Positions 16,861 through 25,268 of a stretch of DNA of 64,000 bases are shown piece by piece; the first letter of the stretch is position 1, and the number at the start of each line of letters is the position of its first letter. Origin of the DNA: Litorivivens sp041624475. Its GTDB lineage: Bacteria; Pseudomonadota; Gammaproteobacteria; Pseudomonadales; Spongiibacteraceae. A model generated the notes under the pieces. That model ran no database searches. It had not been told where the DNA came from and saw only the letters and a program-made list of their open reading frames with translations. The position numbers were made by a program, and so were the translations under genes. The DNA lies in NCBI RefSeq assembly GCF_041624475.1, contig NZ_JBFJUX010000001.1:62001-126000 (forward strand). Direction: 5' to 3'.

Positions 16861-17729
16861 TTGTTCGCTCGCCGCAAAAACTGCATAGCCTCATCGATCG
16901 CCGACCCACTGGTGGCAAAGGCCGTCAGATGGCCCCGCCACTTCAGCAGATACAGTTCGCTGTAAACACCCGCATCCTTTAGCTCGTCGTAAAAATCGGT
17001 CGCATGGTCATCACTGACCAGCAGGTCGGCAGTGCCGTGGTAAAGAAAGAAGGGCGGTGCCTCGGCGTGGACATGGGCCGCCGGCGAGGCGGCTGCAAAG
17101 GTTTCCGGGATCTGGTCAATGGTCCCGCCCAGAAACTGCGGCACCAGGCGCCCACCGGTAAACTTTCGCAAATCGGAGGGCGTGCCCCCGGCAATCACTG
17201 CAGCCGGTTTGGTTTTTTGTCCGCCATGCGGCATATCCAGATCATTGCCGGTTCCCGCCACCAACCCCAGTAGACTGACCAGATGCGCACCGGCGGAATA
17301 GCCCAGCGCAGACACGCTTTCCGGGTCTATCGCATAGCTGTCCGCATTGCGCTGAATCCAGTGCATAGCAATCTGCAGATCGTGGAGCTGGGCGGGGAAG
17401 CGATACCGCGGTGCAAAGCGATAGCCAATATTGACCGCCACGAAGCCACTGCTCGCCAACCGCCGACTTATGCCCTCCATATCCTCCGGCGTCCGCCCTT
17501 CCCAGCCACCGCCGTGCACCACCAGCACCGCCGGAAACGGGCCCTGCCCTTCGGGCTGGTAGATATCGGCCGTCAGACTCTCTGGCCAGTCCGCGGGGGT
17601 GTAGCGAACCGAACGGACGACCCGGTAATCGGTGTCTGGCAGATCAACCGCTTTGGTCTGTGGCGGGGCTCCCGTATGGGAGGCACAGGCAGACAGCAGG
17701 GCAATCAGGGGGTAAACAAGCAGGCGCAC
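16857..17729 (-). CDS. Lipoprotein alpha/beta-hydrolase (esterase, BD-FAE/HSL type)
   Basis: The 290-residue protein has a lipoprotein signal (MRLLVYPLIALLSAC, Cys15) and a C-terminal hydrolase domain. Its catalytic motifs are HGGGWEG (oxyanion hole) and LGYSAGAHL (nucleophile Ser); HGTADLLVSDD and KWRGHLTAF supply Asp and His. This matches hormone-sensitive-lipase-like carboxylesterases. It is expected to be anchored in the envelope and to split ester substrates outside the cytoplasm. It overlaps the thioesterase gene tail to tail by four bases and lies downstream of tesB. Confidence 0.9.
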   Translation of the reverse strand: MRLLVYPLIALLSACASHTGAPPQTKAVDLPDTDYRVVRSVRYTPADWPESLTADIYQPEGQGPFPAVLVVHGGGWEGRTPEDMEGISRRLASSGFVAVNIGYRFAPRYRFPAQLHDLQIAMHWIQRNADSYAIDPESVSALGYSAGAHLVSLLGLVAGTGNDLDMPHGGQKTKPAAVIAGGTPSDLRKFTGGRLVPQFLGGTIDQIPETFAAASPAAHVHAEAPPFFLYHGTADLLVSDDHATDFYDELKDAGVYSELYLLKWRGHLTAFATSGSAIDEAMQFLRRANN

Positions 17730-17775
17730 AGACGATTCTCCGAGTTGGTAAAGCCCTTGTACGGTGAAACCGGGG

Positions 17776-18612
17776 CTAGCGGTTTTTTAATCTCAGCAGA
17801 CCTTCCTGGGCTGCCGCGGCAACCAGCTCACCTTTGCGGTTGTAGATACGGCCCCGACACCAGGCCCGACCGTTAGCGGCTACATCGCTGTGGGTTTCGT
17901 AGAGCAGCCAGTCGTCCACCCGAAACGGGCGGTAAAACCATAAAGCGTGATCGAGGGAGATGGTCGCCAGCTCCGGATTGAGGAAGGAGACACCGTGTGG
18001 GTTCAGGGCGGTAATCAAGATCGGATTGTCCGAGGCGTAGGCCAGCAACTGCTGGTGGGTGGCAAGTTCATCGCCCAGCTTATCCGTGGCTTTAAACCAG
18101 CTGTAAGAGACCGCCTCTTTCGGCTGCGGGTTCTCCGGGTCCTGCGGATTCACCTTGCGAAACTCTATCGGCCAGCTGCCCCCGTTGGGAAAGTAGCGCT
18201 TCAGCCGCTCATCGTCGCTGATCAGCGATTCCGGCGGCGGCACATCCGGCACGGTGTGCGCATGCTCGAAACCTTCCTCTTCCACCTGATAGGACAGCAT
18301 CGCACTGAAAATAGCCTTGCCGTATTGCTTGGCCACCACCCGTCGGGTCATAAAACTGCGGCCGTCGCGAATAGCTTCAACGTCGTAAACCACCTGCCGG
18401 TCCGGGTCGCCCATGCGCAGGAAATAGGCGTGCATGGAATGCAGGGTAAATTCAGCCGGCACCGTGCGACCGGCCGCACTCAAAGCCTGCGCCAGCACCT
18501 GACCACCGTAGATGCGACCACCACTGTTGTGGGCCGCCCGGCCGGTGTAGAGGTTAATATCAATTTCTTCGAGCTGATTGCATTCCAGCAGCTCGGCAAG
18601 GGCTTTTTGCAT
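17776..18612 (-). CDS. tesB: Acyl-CoA thioesterase II TesB
   Basis: TesB hydrolyses medium- and long-chain acyl-CoAs. The 278-residue double-hotdog protein contains GRIYGGQVLAQALSAAGRTV, SMHAYFLRMGDPDRQVVYDV and LDHALWFYRPFRVDDWLLYE, all family signatures. The C-terminus has GRAWCRGRIYNRKGELVAAA with the usual active-site Asp/Thr/Gln region nearby. It is followed by the lipoprotein esterase gene after 46 bases, so the two may be co-transcribed. Confidence 0.95.
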   Translation of the reverse strand: MQKALAELLECNQLEEIDINLYTGRAAHNSGGRIYGGQVLAQALSAAGRTVPAEFTLHSMHAYFLRMGDPDRQVVYDVEAIRDGRSFMTRRVVAKQYGKAIFSAMLSYQVEEEGFEHAHTVPDVPPPESLISDDERLKRYFPNGGSWPIEFRKVNPQDPENPQPKEAVSYSWFKATDKLGDELATHQQLLAYASDNPILITALNPHGVSFLNPELATISLDHALWFYRPFRVDDWLLYETHSDVAANGRAWCRGRIYNRKGELVAAAAQEGLLRLKNR

Positions 18613-18702
18613 TGGGGGAAACTCCGAAAACTCCGCTGCAGTTTTACCATTCGGCCCTCGTCAATACCAGCGACGAGATGCAGGAGTAATGTGCAGTCGC
18701 GC

Positions 18703-19434
18703 TCACGCCTCGGATATGAGCCCTCGCCAGCCAAAACCGTCACAGACCTGCTCAAAATCCTTGCCGGGCGATGTCTGTAGCCGAAGATCGATCTTGCTGA
18801 CCGGGTGCTGAAAGGTCATTTCCACACAAGAGAGCAATAAGCGATGACAGTTGTATTCGCTCTGAAAAAAGCGATTGTGTACACCCTTGCCGTGCTTGGC
18901 ATCGCCAATAATGGGGTGGGCAATATGCTTCATATGGCGGCGAATCTGATGCTTGCGCCCGGTCTTGGGAAAACACTCCACCAGTGAGTAGCGGGTTTGC
19001 TGGTAACGCTCTACGCACACCGGCAGCTCGACGGTAGCCAGCCGTCTGAAACGGGTTTCTGCCGCTTGGGGAGCTTTGTCCTGCCGGGCACGGCGATCGG
19101 TCATTTTATCGAGCTCTTCGCTCAGCGCGTGATCAATGACACCTCTCTCTGGAGCCCACCCTCGCACCACCGCCAGGTAGCGCTTGTGGACCTGCTGCGC
19201 GGCAAACTGTTCGGACATAGCGCGGGCGATATCCGGGCTCAGGGCGAAGACGAGCACACCCGACGTGGGCTTATCCAGCCGGTGCAGCGGGTAGACCCGC
19301 TGCCCAAGCTGGTCACGAACCAGTTGCAGGGCAAAGCGGGTTTCGCGTCGGTCGATAGCGCTGCGATGCACCAGCAAACCGCTGGGCTTGTTGATCGCCA
19401 CCAGATACTCGTCGCGATAGAGAACGTCCAGCAT
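18703..19434 (-). CDS. truC: RluA-family pseudouridine synthase, TruC-like
   Basis: The ATG at 19434 gives a 243-residue protein starting MLDVLYRDEYLVAINKPSGL. The catalytic motif HRLDKPTSGVLVFA contains the essential Asp. RKHQIRRHMKHIAHPIIGD is the second RluA-family motif. The short length without an S4 domain and the LDVLYRDEYLVAINKP opening fit TruC, which modifies U65 of some tRNAs. The exact target is inferred. A longer frame upstream has no family similarity. Confidence 0.88.
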   Translation of the reverse strand: MLDVLYRDEYLVAINKPSGLLVHRSAIDRRETRFALQLVRDQLGQRVYPLHRLDKPTSGVLVFALSPDIARAMSEQFAAQQVHKRYLAVVRGWAPERGVIDHALSEELDKMTDRRARQDKAPQAAETRFRRLATVELPVCVERYQQTRYSLVECFPKTGRKHQIRRHMKHIAHPIIGDAKHGKGVHNRFFQSEYNCHRLLLSCVEMTFQHPVSKIDLRLQTSPGKDFEQVCDGFGWRGLISEA

Positions 19435-19561
19435 GTAACCATATCCGACAGGCTGCTTGAGAGGCGCCAGTATACCTGCTCGAGGCTTGTGCATGGATGC
19501 ACTCGACGCTGCGGGCAAATAGGGCTAGCGTGAACGACCCAACAATAATGGAGCTATCCCG

Positions 19562-20221
19562 ATGAGCAAGATCACCCTCTACGGCGTCCCGGTTTCGCCC
19601 TACGTGCGCAAAGTTCGCGCCGCACTTGTCTACAAAAACATCCCCTTTGATGAAGTATTTGTGATTCCCGGCAGTCCGGATCAGCCCGAGGAGTTCAAGG
19701 CCAACAGCCCGCTCGGCAAGATCCCCCTGCTGAAGGTGGGCGAGCGTTTTCTGAGCGACTCTTCGGTTATCTGCGCATGGCTGGAGCGCGAGTTTCCGGA
19801 TAAGCCGCTGCTACCTGAAGATAACTTCGAAGCCGCGCGCGCTCTGTGGTTTGAAGAATACGCCGGCTCGGTGATGACCACCGCCATGGCGGGCCACCTG
19901 TTTGCGGAAGTGGTTCTCGCCAAGGCCGTGTTCAAACGCGAGCCGATTCAATCCGATATCGACAAGGCCCTTAACGAAGAGCTGCCTCTTATCTTCGACT
20001 ACCTTGAAAGTCAGATCAGCGGTGACACTCTGCTGGACTCCGGCTTTTCTCTTGCGGATCTCGCGGTGGGCGCCATCAGCACGGCCATGTTTCATGCCGG
20101 TCACGCCGCCGACCCAAAAAAATGGCCAAAAACGGCCAGCTACCTTTCAAACTTGCTGCAAAGCGAGTTGTTTTCTTCGTTGATACAGGAAGAAAAGCAA
20201 TTGCTGGCCAGCTTCGGCTAG
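19562..20221 (+). CDS. Glutathione S-transferase family protein
   Basis: The 219-residue protein has an N-terminal thioredoxin-like domain (ITLYGVPVSPYVRKVRAALV), the cis-Pro loop SPLGKIPLL and the glutathione-contacting SDSSVICAWLE, where the more common Glu-Ser is Asp-Ser. A helical C-domain ends with GFSLADLAVGAIST. It is a soluble cytoplasmic GST of unassigned class, probably conjugating or isomerising a hydrophobic electrophile. It is a single gene divergent from truC. Confidence 0.92.
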   Translation: MSKITLYGVPVSPYVRKVRAALVYKNIPFDEVFVIPGSPDQPEEFKANSPLGKIPLLKVGERFLSDSSVICAWLEREFPDKPLLPEDNFEAARALWFEEYAGSVMTTAMAGHLFAEVVLAKAVFKREPIQSDIDKALNEELPLIFDYLESQISGDTLLDSGFSLADLAVGAISTAMFHAGHAADPKKWPKTASYLSNLLQSELFSSLIQEEKQLLASFG

Positions 20222-20244
20222 CAACAAGCGGGAAGGAGCCCGCT

Positions 20245-20278
20245 GTGTCATCGCGCTGTCATACGCAGGGCGTTTAAT
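20245..20278 (+). promoter_or_regulatory. Putative Pho box and -10 element before the EAL-GGDEF gene
   Basis: Two 7-base repeats, GTGTCAT (20245-20251) and CTGTCAT (20256-20262), are separated by 4 bases. They are followed after 10 bases by TTTAAT (20273-20278). This is the geometry of PhoB-activated promoters such as E. coli phoA. The spacer CGCG is less AT-rich than usual. The start codon of the next gene is 48 bases after the -10. A short hairpin (AGCGGG/CCCGCT, 20227-20244) lies just before and may end the GST transcript. Confidence 0.5.
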
Positions 20279-20325
20279 AGCCAATAGGGACATTTTCCCC
20301 AAGCTATAAGAGCGCCTGTTTAATT

Positions 20326-22104
20326 ATGTTAGATCGTGACAGCCAACAGCAGATTCTGGATATTCTTCGCAACGGGCTGCTGAGCACTGTTTTCCAGCCC
20401 ATTGTCGACCTGCGCAGCCGCGACTTTCTTGGGGTCGAAGCGCTGACCCGCGGCCCGGAAGGAAGCCCGCTCCATAGCCCTGTTGAGCTTTTTCCAACGG
20501 CTGAGCGCGTCGGCATGATACGCGAAGTTGAACTCTCCGCTCTGGAAACCGCGGCAGAGGCTTTTCGCAAGCTCAATCTACCGGCAAAAATTTTCGTCAA
20601 TATCAGCCCCATGAGTCTGGTGTCGGCTAACGCGGTTATTATTGCCCGAGATGTTCTGCAACGTACCGGGCTGAGCGCTGAAAGTGTTGTTCTAGAGTTG
20701 TCGGAGCAGTATCAAACCGACGATTACTCGGCTCTCGTTGCAGCGCTTGAGGCCTTCAAGCAGGAGGGTTTTGGTATCGCCGTTGATGACCTGGGAGCCG
20801 GTTATGCCGGCTTGAAAACCTGGTCACAATTGCAGCCTGACTTCGTCAAAATTGATCGTCACTTTATTTCAGGTATTGATAACGATCCCATCAAGCACGA
20901 GTTTGTTCGCTCCATCCTTACCATGGCGCAGGAGATAAAATCTCGCGTTATCGCAGAAGGCGTGGAAACCTTTGAAGAGCTTCAGGTGCTGCGGGAGCTC
21001 GGCGTTCGCTACGTGCAGGGTTATCTACTGGGCAGGCCCAGTACGAGCCCTACAATCACCGATAACATTCACCGATTGGCCGATCGGCCAGCCATGCGCG
21101 AGCGCGCTTTGGCAAATCGAAAAGTGATTGGCGCATTGGCTCAGGACTTCCCTTCAATTGATGTCCATACGCGGCTGGAAGATGTGGTCAGATTGTTCAA
21201 AGCCCAAGCGGGCATCAGCAGTTTGCCAGTCCTGCATCACAACACGCCAACCGGAATCATCAGCCGACAACAGGCGCTGGAAATTTTCTCCGAGCGCTTT
21301 GGACCCGAACTGCACGGCCGCAAACCCGTCGTTCAGTTTATGAATGACAAACCTATTGTGGTGGAATTCAACACCCCGCTCGAGGACGTCAGCTATCTGT
21401 TAACCGAAGATGTACAACAGGACTTGATTCAAGATCTGATTATCGCCCAGCAGGGGCGCTATCGGGGTATCGCAAAAACCTCGGCCCTGCTGCGCGCCAT
21501 CACCGACCAGCAAATCAGCAGTGCTCGCCACGCCAACCCCTTAACCCAGCTGCCGGGCAATGTGCCGATCAACGAGCGCGCGCAGACTCTGATCAATACC
21601 CGGGATGAGTTCTGGGTGGCCTATTGCGATCTGAACGACTTCAAAGCCTTCAACGATGTCTACGGTTACGCGCTGGGCGACAAAGCTATCCTGCTGCTGG
21701 CCAATCTGCTCAGTGAAACGGTGGATTGCGACCTGGATTTTGTCGGCCACATCGGCGGCGATGATTTTATTCTGCTTATGCGCAGTGAGGCGGCACCGGA
21801 GCTGTGCGCTACCATGTGTTCGCGATTCGAAGCCCAGGTGCGTCAGCTTTACGACCCCGTCGCCCTGAGCAATCGCGGCATCTGGTCACCGGACCGCCAA
21901 GGACGGCAGAGCTTTTTTCCGCTGATGAGCCTGTCGATAGGCCTGGTCAAACCCAGACTTTCTACTGGACTGCGCGCTGACGATGTCAGCGCACTGGCCA
22001 GTGAGGCGAAGAAAGAGGCCAAACGCTTACCGGGTGGCGGGGTCTATGTCTCGGACGCGCGATTTCCCGAAGTCGCCTCGCACTATCTGCGCGCCACCGC
22101 CTGA
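20326..22104 (+). CDS. EAL-CBS-GGDEF cyclic-di-GMP protein
   Basis: The 592-residue protein has an N-terminal EAL phosphodiesterase domain (about 15-250), a CBS pair (about 265-390) and a GGDEF domain (about 405-590). EAL catalytic residues look intact: EALTRG at 38-43, FVNISP, LELSEQ, VDDLGAGYAGL, KIDRHFI, AEGVET and QGYLLG. The GGDEF half has DLNDFKAFND and a GGDDF variant at 477-481. The product-inhibition RxxD site reads CDLD and lacks the Arg. No membrane segment is seen, so it is cytosolic. CBS domains often bind adenine nucleotides. It may be PhoB-regulated. Confidence 0.93.
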   Translation: MLDRDSQQQILDILRNGLLSTVFQPIVDLRSRDFLGVEALTRGPEGSPLHSPVELFPTAERVGMIREVELSALETAAEAFRKLNLPAKIFVNISPMSLVSANAVIIARDVLQRTGLSAESVVLELSEQYQTDDYSALVAALEAFKQEGFGIAVDDLGAGYAGLKTWSQLQPDFVKIDRHFISGIDNDPIKHEFVRSILTMAQEIKSRVIAEGVETFEELQVLRELGVRYVQGYLLGRPSTSPTITDNIHRLADRPAMRERALANRKVIGALAQDFPSIDVHTRLEDVVRLFKAQAGISSLPVLHHNTPTGIISRQQALEIFSERFGPELHGRKPVVQFMNDKPIVVEFNTPLEDVSYLLTEDVQQDLIQDLIIAQQGRYRGIAKTSALLRAITDQQISSARHANPLTQLPGNVPINERAQTLINTRDEFWVAYCDLNDFKAFNDVYGYALGDKAILLLANLLSETVDCDLDFVGHIGGDDFILLMRSEAAPELCATMCSRFEAQVRQLYDPVALSNRGIWSPDRQGRQSFFPLMSLSIGLVKPRLSTGLRADDVSALASEAKKEAKRLPGGGVYVSDARFPEVASHYLRATA

Positions 22105-22109
22105 CCTGT

Positions 22110-24044
22110 CTACAAAAACTGATAGTCGTCCGGGTTAACCGAGCGGGTCCACTCCCAGAAATCACGCAGGCGCCAGGGCGAGAGCACTGTCACTTTGCCC
22201 GCGTCGTTTTGATACCAGCTGTGTTTCACCGTCGGGTGAGACCAGACCATCTCTGAGAGCTCCTTTTGCAGGCGCTGCTGGTAGCCCTCGTGCACGTCCG
22301 GTTTCACATCCATGGCCTGCCGCCCTTCGGCGATCAGCGTTTTCAGCGCTGAGAGTGTGTAGCGCACTTCGCATTCGGAGTTGAAAATAAGGCTGCCACC
22401 AAAGGCCAGATTGGTGCCCGGGCCATAAAGGCAAAACAGGTTGGGGAAATTCGGCACGGTAATGCCGAGATAGGCCTCCGGCTCCTCACCCCACTGCTCA
22501 CGCAATGTTTGTCCATTGCGGCCGATAATCTCCATGGGCCAGAGAAAGCGGTTAGCGTAAAAACCGGTTGCGTAAACGATGATGTCCGCTTCAAACAGAT
22601 TGCCGTTGTTATCCACCACGCCATTTTCGGTGATCTCGCGGATGCCGTCAGTATGCAATTCCACCTGCGGTTTTTTCAGCGCGGTCAGCCAGCTGCCATT
22701 GTCCTGCAGGGTGCGCTTGGCCAGCGGCACGTAGTCGGGGATAACCTTGGCCAATAGTTCTTCATCATCGCCCACTTGCTGCTTCATCCAGTCCGTGAAG
22801 ACTTCGCGCACCATCTCGTTCATTTCATTGATGGATTTATCCTGGTGCGGCCAGTCCGGGTCAATTTTCAGGCTGGGCAGCAGGCCGTCGCAGGCCGGCC
22901 AGAACAGCAGAAAGCGATACCAGCGCGAGTAGAAGGGCAGTTTTTTCATACACCACTGGGCGCCGCTTTCAACCTTGCGGTGGTAGTCGACATTGGGAAA
23001 CATCCAGGGCGCCGAGCGCTGATACACTTTCAGTTCGGCAACATCGTCGGCAATGGTTGGCACTAACTGAAAGGCGCTGGCGCCGGTGCCGATTACCGCA
23101 ACACGTTTGCCTTTGTAATCCACATCAGAGCGCCACTGGGCAGAGTGCATGGCGATGCCGCTAAAACTATCTCTGCCTTTGATATCCGGCAACTTCGGTC
23201 GGTTCAGCTGTCCCACCGCACTGATCAGCGCCTGGGTTGCGTGGCGCTGTTCCGCGCCATGTTTATCCCGGGTAGTGACCTGCCACTGGTTTTTATCTTC
23301 ATCGTACTCCGCCTTCACCACTTCCGTGTTAAAGCGGAAATGCTCGCGAAGATCGAAGCGATCCAGGCAGTCTTCAAAGTATTTCTGCAGTTCCGGTTGC
23401 TGGGCAAAATATTCGGTCCAGTCGTGGTTGGGCGCAAAGGAATAGCAGTAAAAATGATTGCCCACATCCACCCGGCAACCGGGATAGCGGTTTTCATACC
23501 AGGTGCCGCCTACGCCGGCATTTTTTTCAATAACGGTAAACGAAATACCGGCCTCTTTCAGTCGAATGCCCGCCAGCACACCGGACATACCACCACCGAC
23601 AACCGTCACATGAAAATCGGCACGCTGCTCGGCGGGAATCTCACTCCAGTCAATTTGCCGGGCATCACCGTCCAGCTCCATTTCTTCGAGCATCATCGGT
23701 ACATAGTCGGCGGGGACTTCCTCGGCGACCAGAAAGCTCATCATGCGGCGGATCGTTTCGTGATCATCGATGCGCACTGGCTGGCAGCCGTTGTCCCGAT
23801 AGCGCTTGATAACCTCAAGTGCCTGCTCCCGAATTGCAGCCTTGTCTTCTTCCGACATATAGCCCTGCACTTCGTTGAGGTAGACCCCCATGGGGCGAAT
23901 GGAGCCATCCAGCAGTGCGGTGTCGCCGCTCATATGGATCATCGATAGCATCAGGGTGGGAATCGACGCGTCCTTCAGCGCCTCGGCAATAAAGTTGTCG
24001 TCTTCGGTAATCCGCTCGGGAGCCGGGGCCAGCGCTTGCGTCAT
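22110..24044 (-). CDS. Baeyer-Villiger flavin monooxygenase, HAPMO-like
   Basis: This 644-residue type I Baeyer-Villiger monooxygenase inserts oxygen next to a ketone using FAD and NADPH. It has two Rossmann motifs (VVGGGMSGVLAGI at 148-160 and IGTGASAFQL at 318-327) and the fingerprint FSGIAMHSAQW at 294-304, plus GGTWYENRYPGCRVD. About 140 residues precede the first Rossmann fold. Such an extension is known from 4-hydroxyacetophenone monooxygenase and is absent from cyclohexanone-type enzymes. The substrate is unknown. It ends 5 bases from the convergent EAL-GGDEF gene. Confidence 0.93.
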   Translation of the reverse strand: MTQALAPAPERITEDDNFIAEALKDASIPTLMLSMIHMSGDTALLDGSIRPMGVYLNEVQGYMSEEDKAAIREQALEVIKRYRDNGCQPVRIDDHETIRRMMSFLVAEEVPADYVPMMLEEMELDGDARQIDWSEIPAEQRADFHVTVVGGGMSGVLAGIRLKEAGISFTVIEKNAGVGGTWYENRYPGCRVDVGNHFYCYSFAPNHDWTEYFAQQPELQKYFEDCLDRFDLREHFRFNTEVVKAEYDEDKNQWQVTTRDKHGAEQRHATQALISAVGQLNRPKLPDIKGRDSFSGIAMHSAQWRSDVDYKGKRVAVIGTGASAFQLVPTIADDVAELKVYQRSAPWMFPNVDYHRKVESGAQWCMKKLPFYSRWYRFLLFWPACDGLLPSLKIDPDWPHQDKSINEMNEMVREVFTDWMKQQVGDDEELLAKVIPDYVPLAKRTLQDNGSWLTALKKPQVELHTDGIREITENGVVDNNGNLFEADIIVYATGFYANRFLWPMEIIGRNGQTLREQWGEEPEAYLGITVPNFPNLFCLYGPGTNLAFGGSLIFNSECEVRYTLSALKTLIAEGRQAMDVKPDVHEGYQQRLQKELSEMVWSHPTVKHSWYQNDAGKVTVLSPWRLRDFWEWTRSVNPDDYQFL

Positions 24045-24144
24045 TGAGAGCCTCCTGTCAGTTTGTTATTCGATCAAGCATACTCAGACGCAGCAAGCGG
24101 CGAAATTACAGCTGCGTTATTTTGATTGTGAAGAGGGCGCGCAC

Positions 24145-24984
24145 ATGCTGATAAAAACCCGGCGATTCTCTGCCCGTCAGTTACAGCGCTTTCGGGATTT
24201 GCAGCATCTGTCCTTTGATATCCTCGAAGACACTGCCTCCCGACTGCGCGCCGGTGATACCGAAAAGGCTATTGCCCACACGCTGGTCAAACGCTATCGC
24301 AAAGCCGGCGCCGATTCCTTTTTTCATTTACCGGTAGTGCTGTTTGGCGAGCGCACCGCCCTGCCCGGCGACTGGTCGCTGGGGCATTTCTTCCCCAAAA
24401 ATCGAGCGCTGGTCGAAGGTGACAGTGTCATTCTCGACGCCGCGCCGCTGTTTTCAGGCTACATGGTCGATACTTCTTACAGCACCTGTTTTGGCGACAG
24501 GGCGGACCATAACGCCATGATGCGCCACCTGGCCCAGTACCGCGACAGCGTGCCCGCGGCGCTAAATCGTGGCGAACATTTTCAGGCCATTGCCGACAAT
24601 GTAGCCAGCACCATGCGTGCGGCAGGCTATGAGCCTGTGCACACCAAGCATCCGGGTGAGGTGCTCGGGCACCGAGCGATAAAAACGCCGCGCCTGCCCA
24701 TACCACTGCGAATGCAGGGCTTTGACGCGGTCAGCCTGAGCTGGTTCAAACTGAAGGACAGTCTCGCCACTAAGGGTATCGGCCGGCGCAGCCCGCTGTG
24801 GAACAGCTCAAAAGCGTCCGATCACGGCGCCCACGATGGCTTGTGGCTGGTGGAACCCCACGCCGGCGCCGACGGGGTTGGCGCCAAGTGGGAGGAAATC
24901 CTAGTGGTCGAGAACGGGCAGGCGCGCTGGCTCGACGACGACCCGCCCCATGTTCGCCAGTGGCAGGCACTGGGCCCTGCGTAA
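24145..24984 (+). CDS. M24 (creatinase/aminopeptidase P) family protein
   Basis: From the ATG at 24145 the protein has 279 residues (MLIKTRRFSARQLQRFRDLQ). The pita-bread fold is visible with apparent metal ligands: Asp in ILDAAPLFSGYMVDTSYS (two Asps), His in VLGHRAI, Glu in LVEPHAG and Glu in WEEILVV. It lacks the creatinase N-terminal domain, so it resembles single-domain M24 proteins. A peptidase or amidohydrolase activity is likely, but the substrate is unknown. It is divergent from the Baeyer-Villiger monooxygenase gene. Confidence 0.85.
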   Translation: MLIKTRRFSARQLQRFRDLQHLSFDILEDTASRLRAGDTEKAIAHTLVKRYRKAGADSFFHLPVVLFGERTALPGDWSLGHFFPKNRALVEGDSVILDAAPLFSGYMVDTSYSTCFGDRADHNAMMRHLAQYRDSVPAALNRGEHFQAIADNVASTMRAAGYEPVHTKHPGEVLGHRAIKTPRLPIPLRMQGFDAVSLSWFKLKDSLATKGIGRRSPLWNSSKASDHGAHDGLWLVEPHAGADGVGAKWEEILVVENGQARWLDDDPPHVRQWQALGPA

Positions 24985-24985
24985 G

Positions 24986-25186
24986 CTACTGGCCACCAAA
25001 GTCAGCGGGCTTGTTCCGATCCCGCGGCCAGTCCGAAAAGGCGAGGAAAAACAGAAAGCCGATATTTATCAGGGGCAGCATTACCAACAGCGACAGCCAG
25101 CCGGAGTAGCCCGCCTTCTCGCAGATTTTCCAGAAGGGAACTACGATCAACAGTAGGGTCAGTAAGATACCCAGATTAATTTCCAT
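24986..25186 (-). CDS. Small two-helix membrane protein
   Basis: This 66-residue protein has hydrophobic segments at about 5-20 and 30-50, with the turn FWKICEKAGYSGWLSLLVML and an ending LAFSDWPRDRNKP. This resembles a widespread family of small inner-membrane proteins of unknown role. GGAG 6 bases before the ATG and lower GC at the hydrophobic codons support a real gene. It converges on the M24 gene with one base between stops and is divergent from the symporter. Confidence 0.7.
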   Translation of the reverse strand: MEINLGILLTLLLIVVPFWKICEKAGYSGWLSLLVMLPLINIGFLFFLAFSDWPRDRNKPADFGGQ

Positions 25187-25268
25187 TAAACTCTCCCTGA
25201 GTTGTGCGGTGGCGTCCGCGCGCCGTGAACGTTAAAGTGTAGTGTCGAGGCATATTGTTGAAAATACT

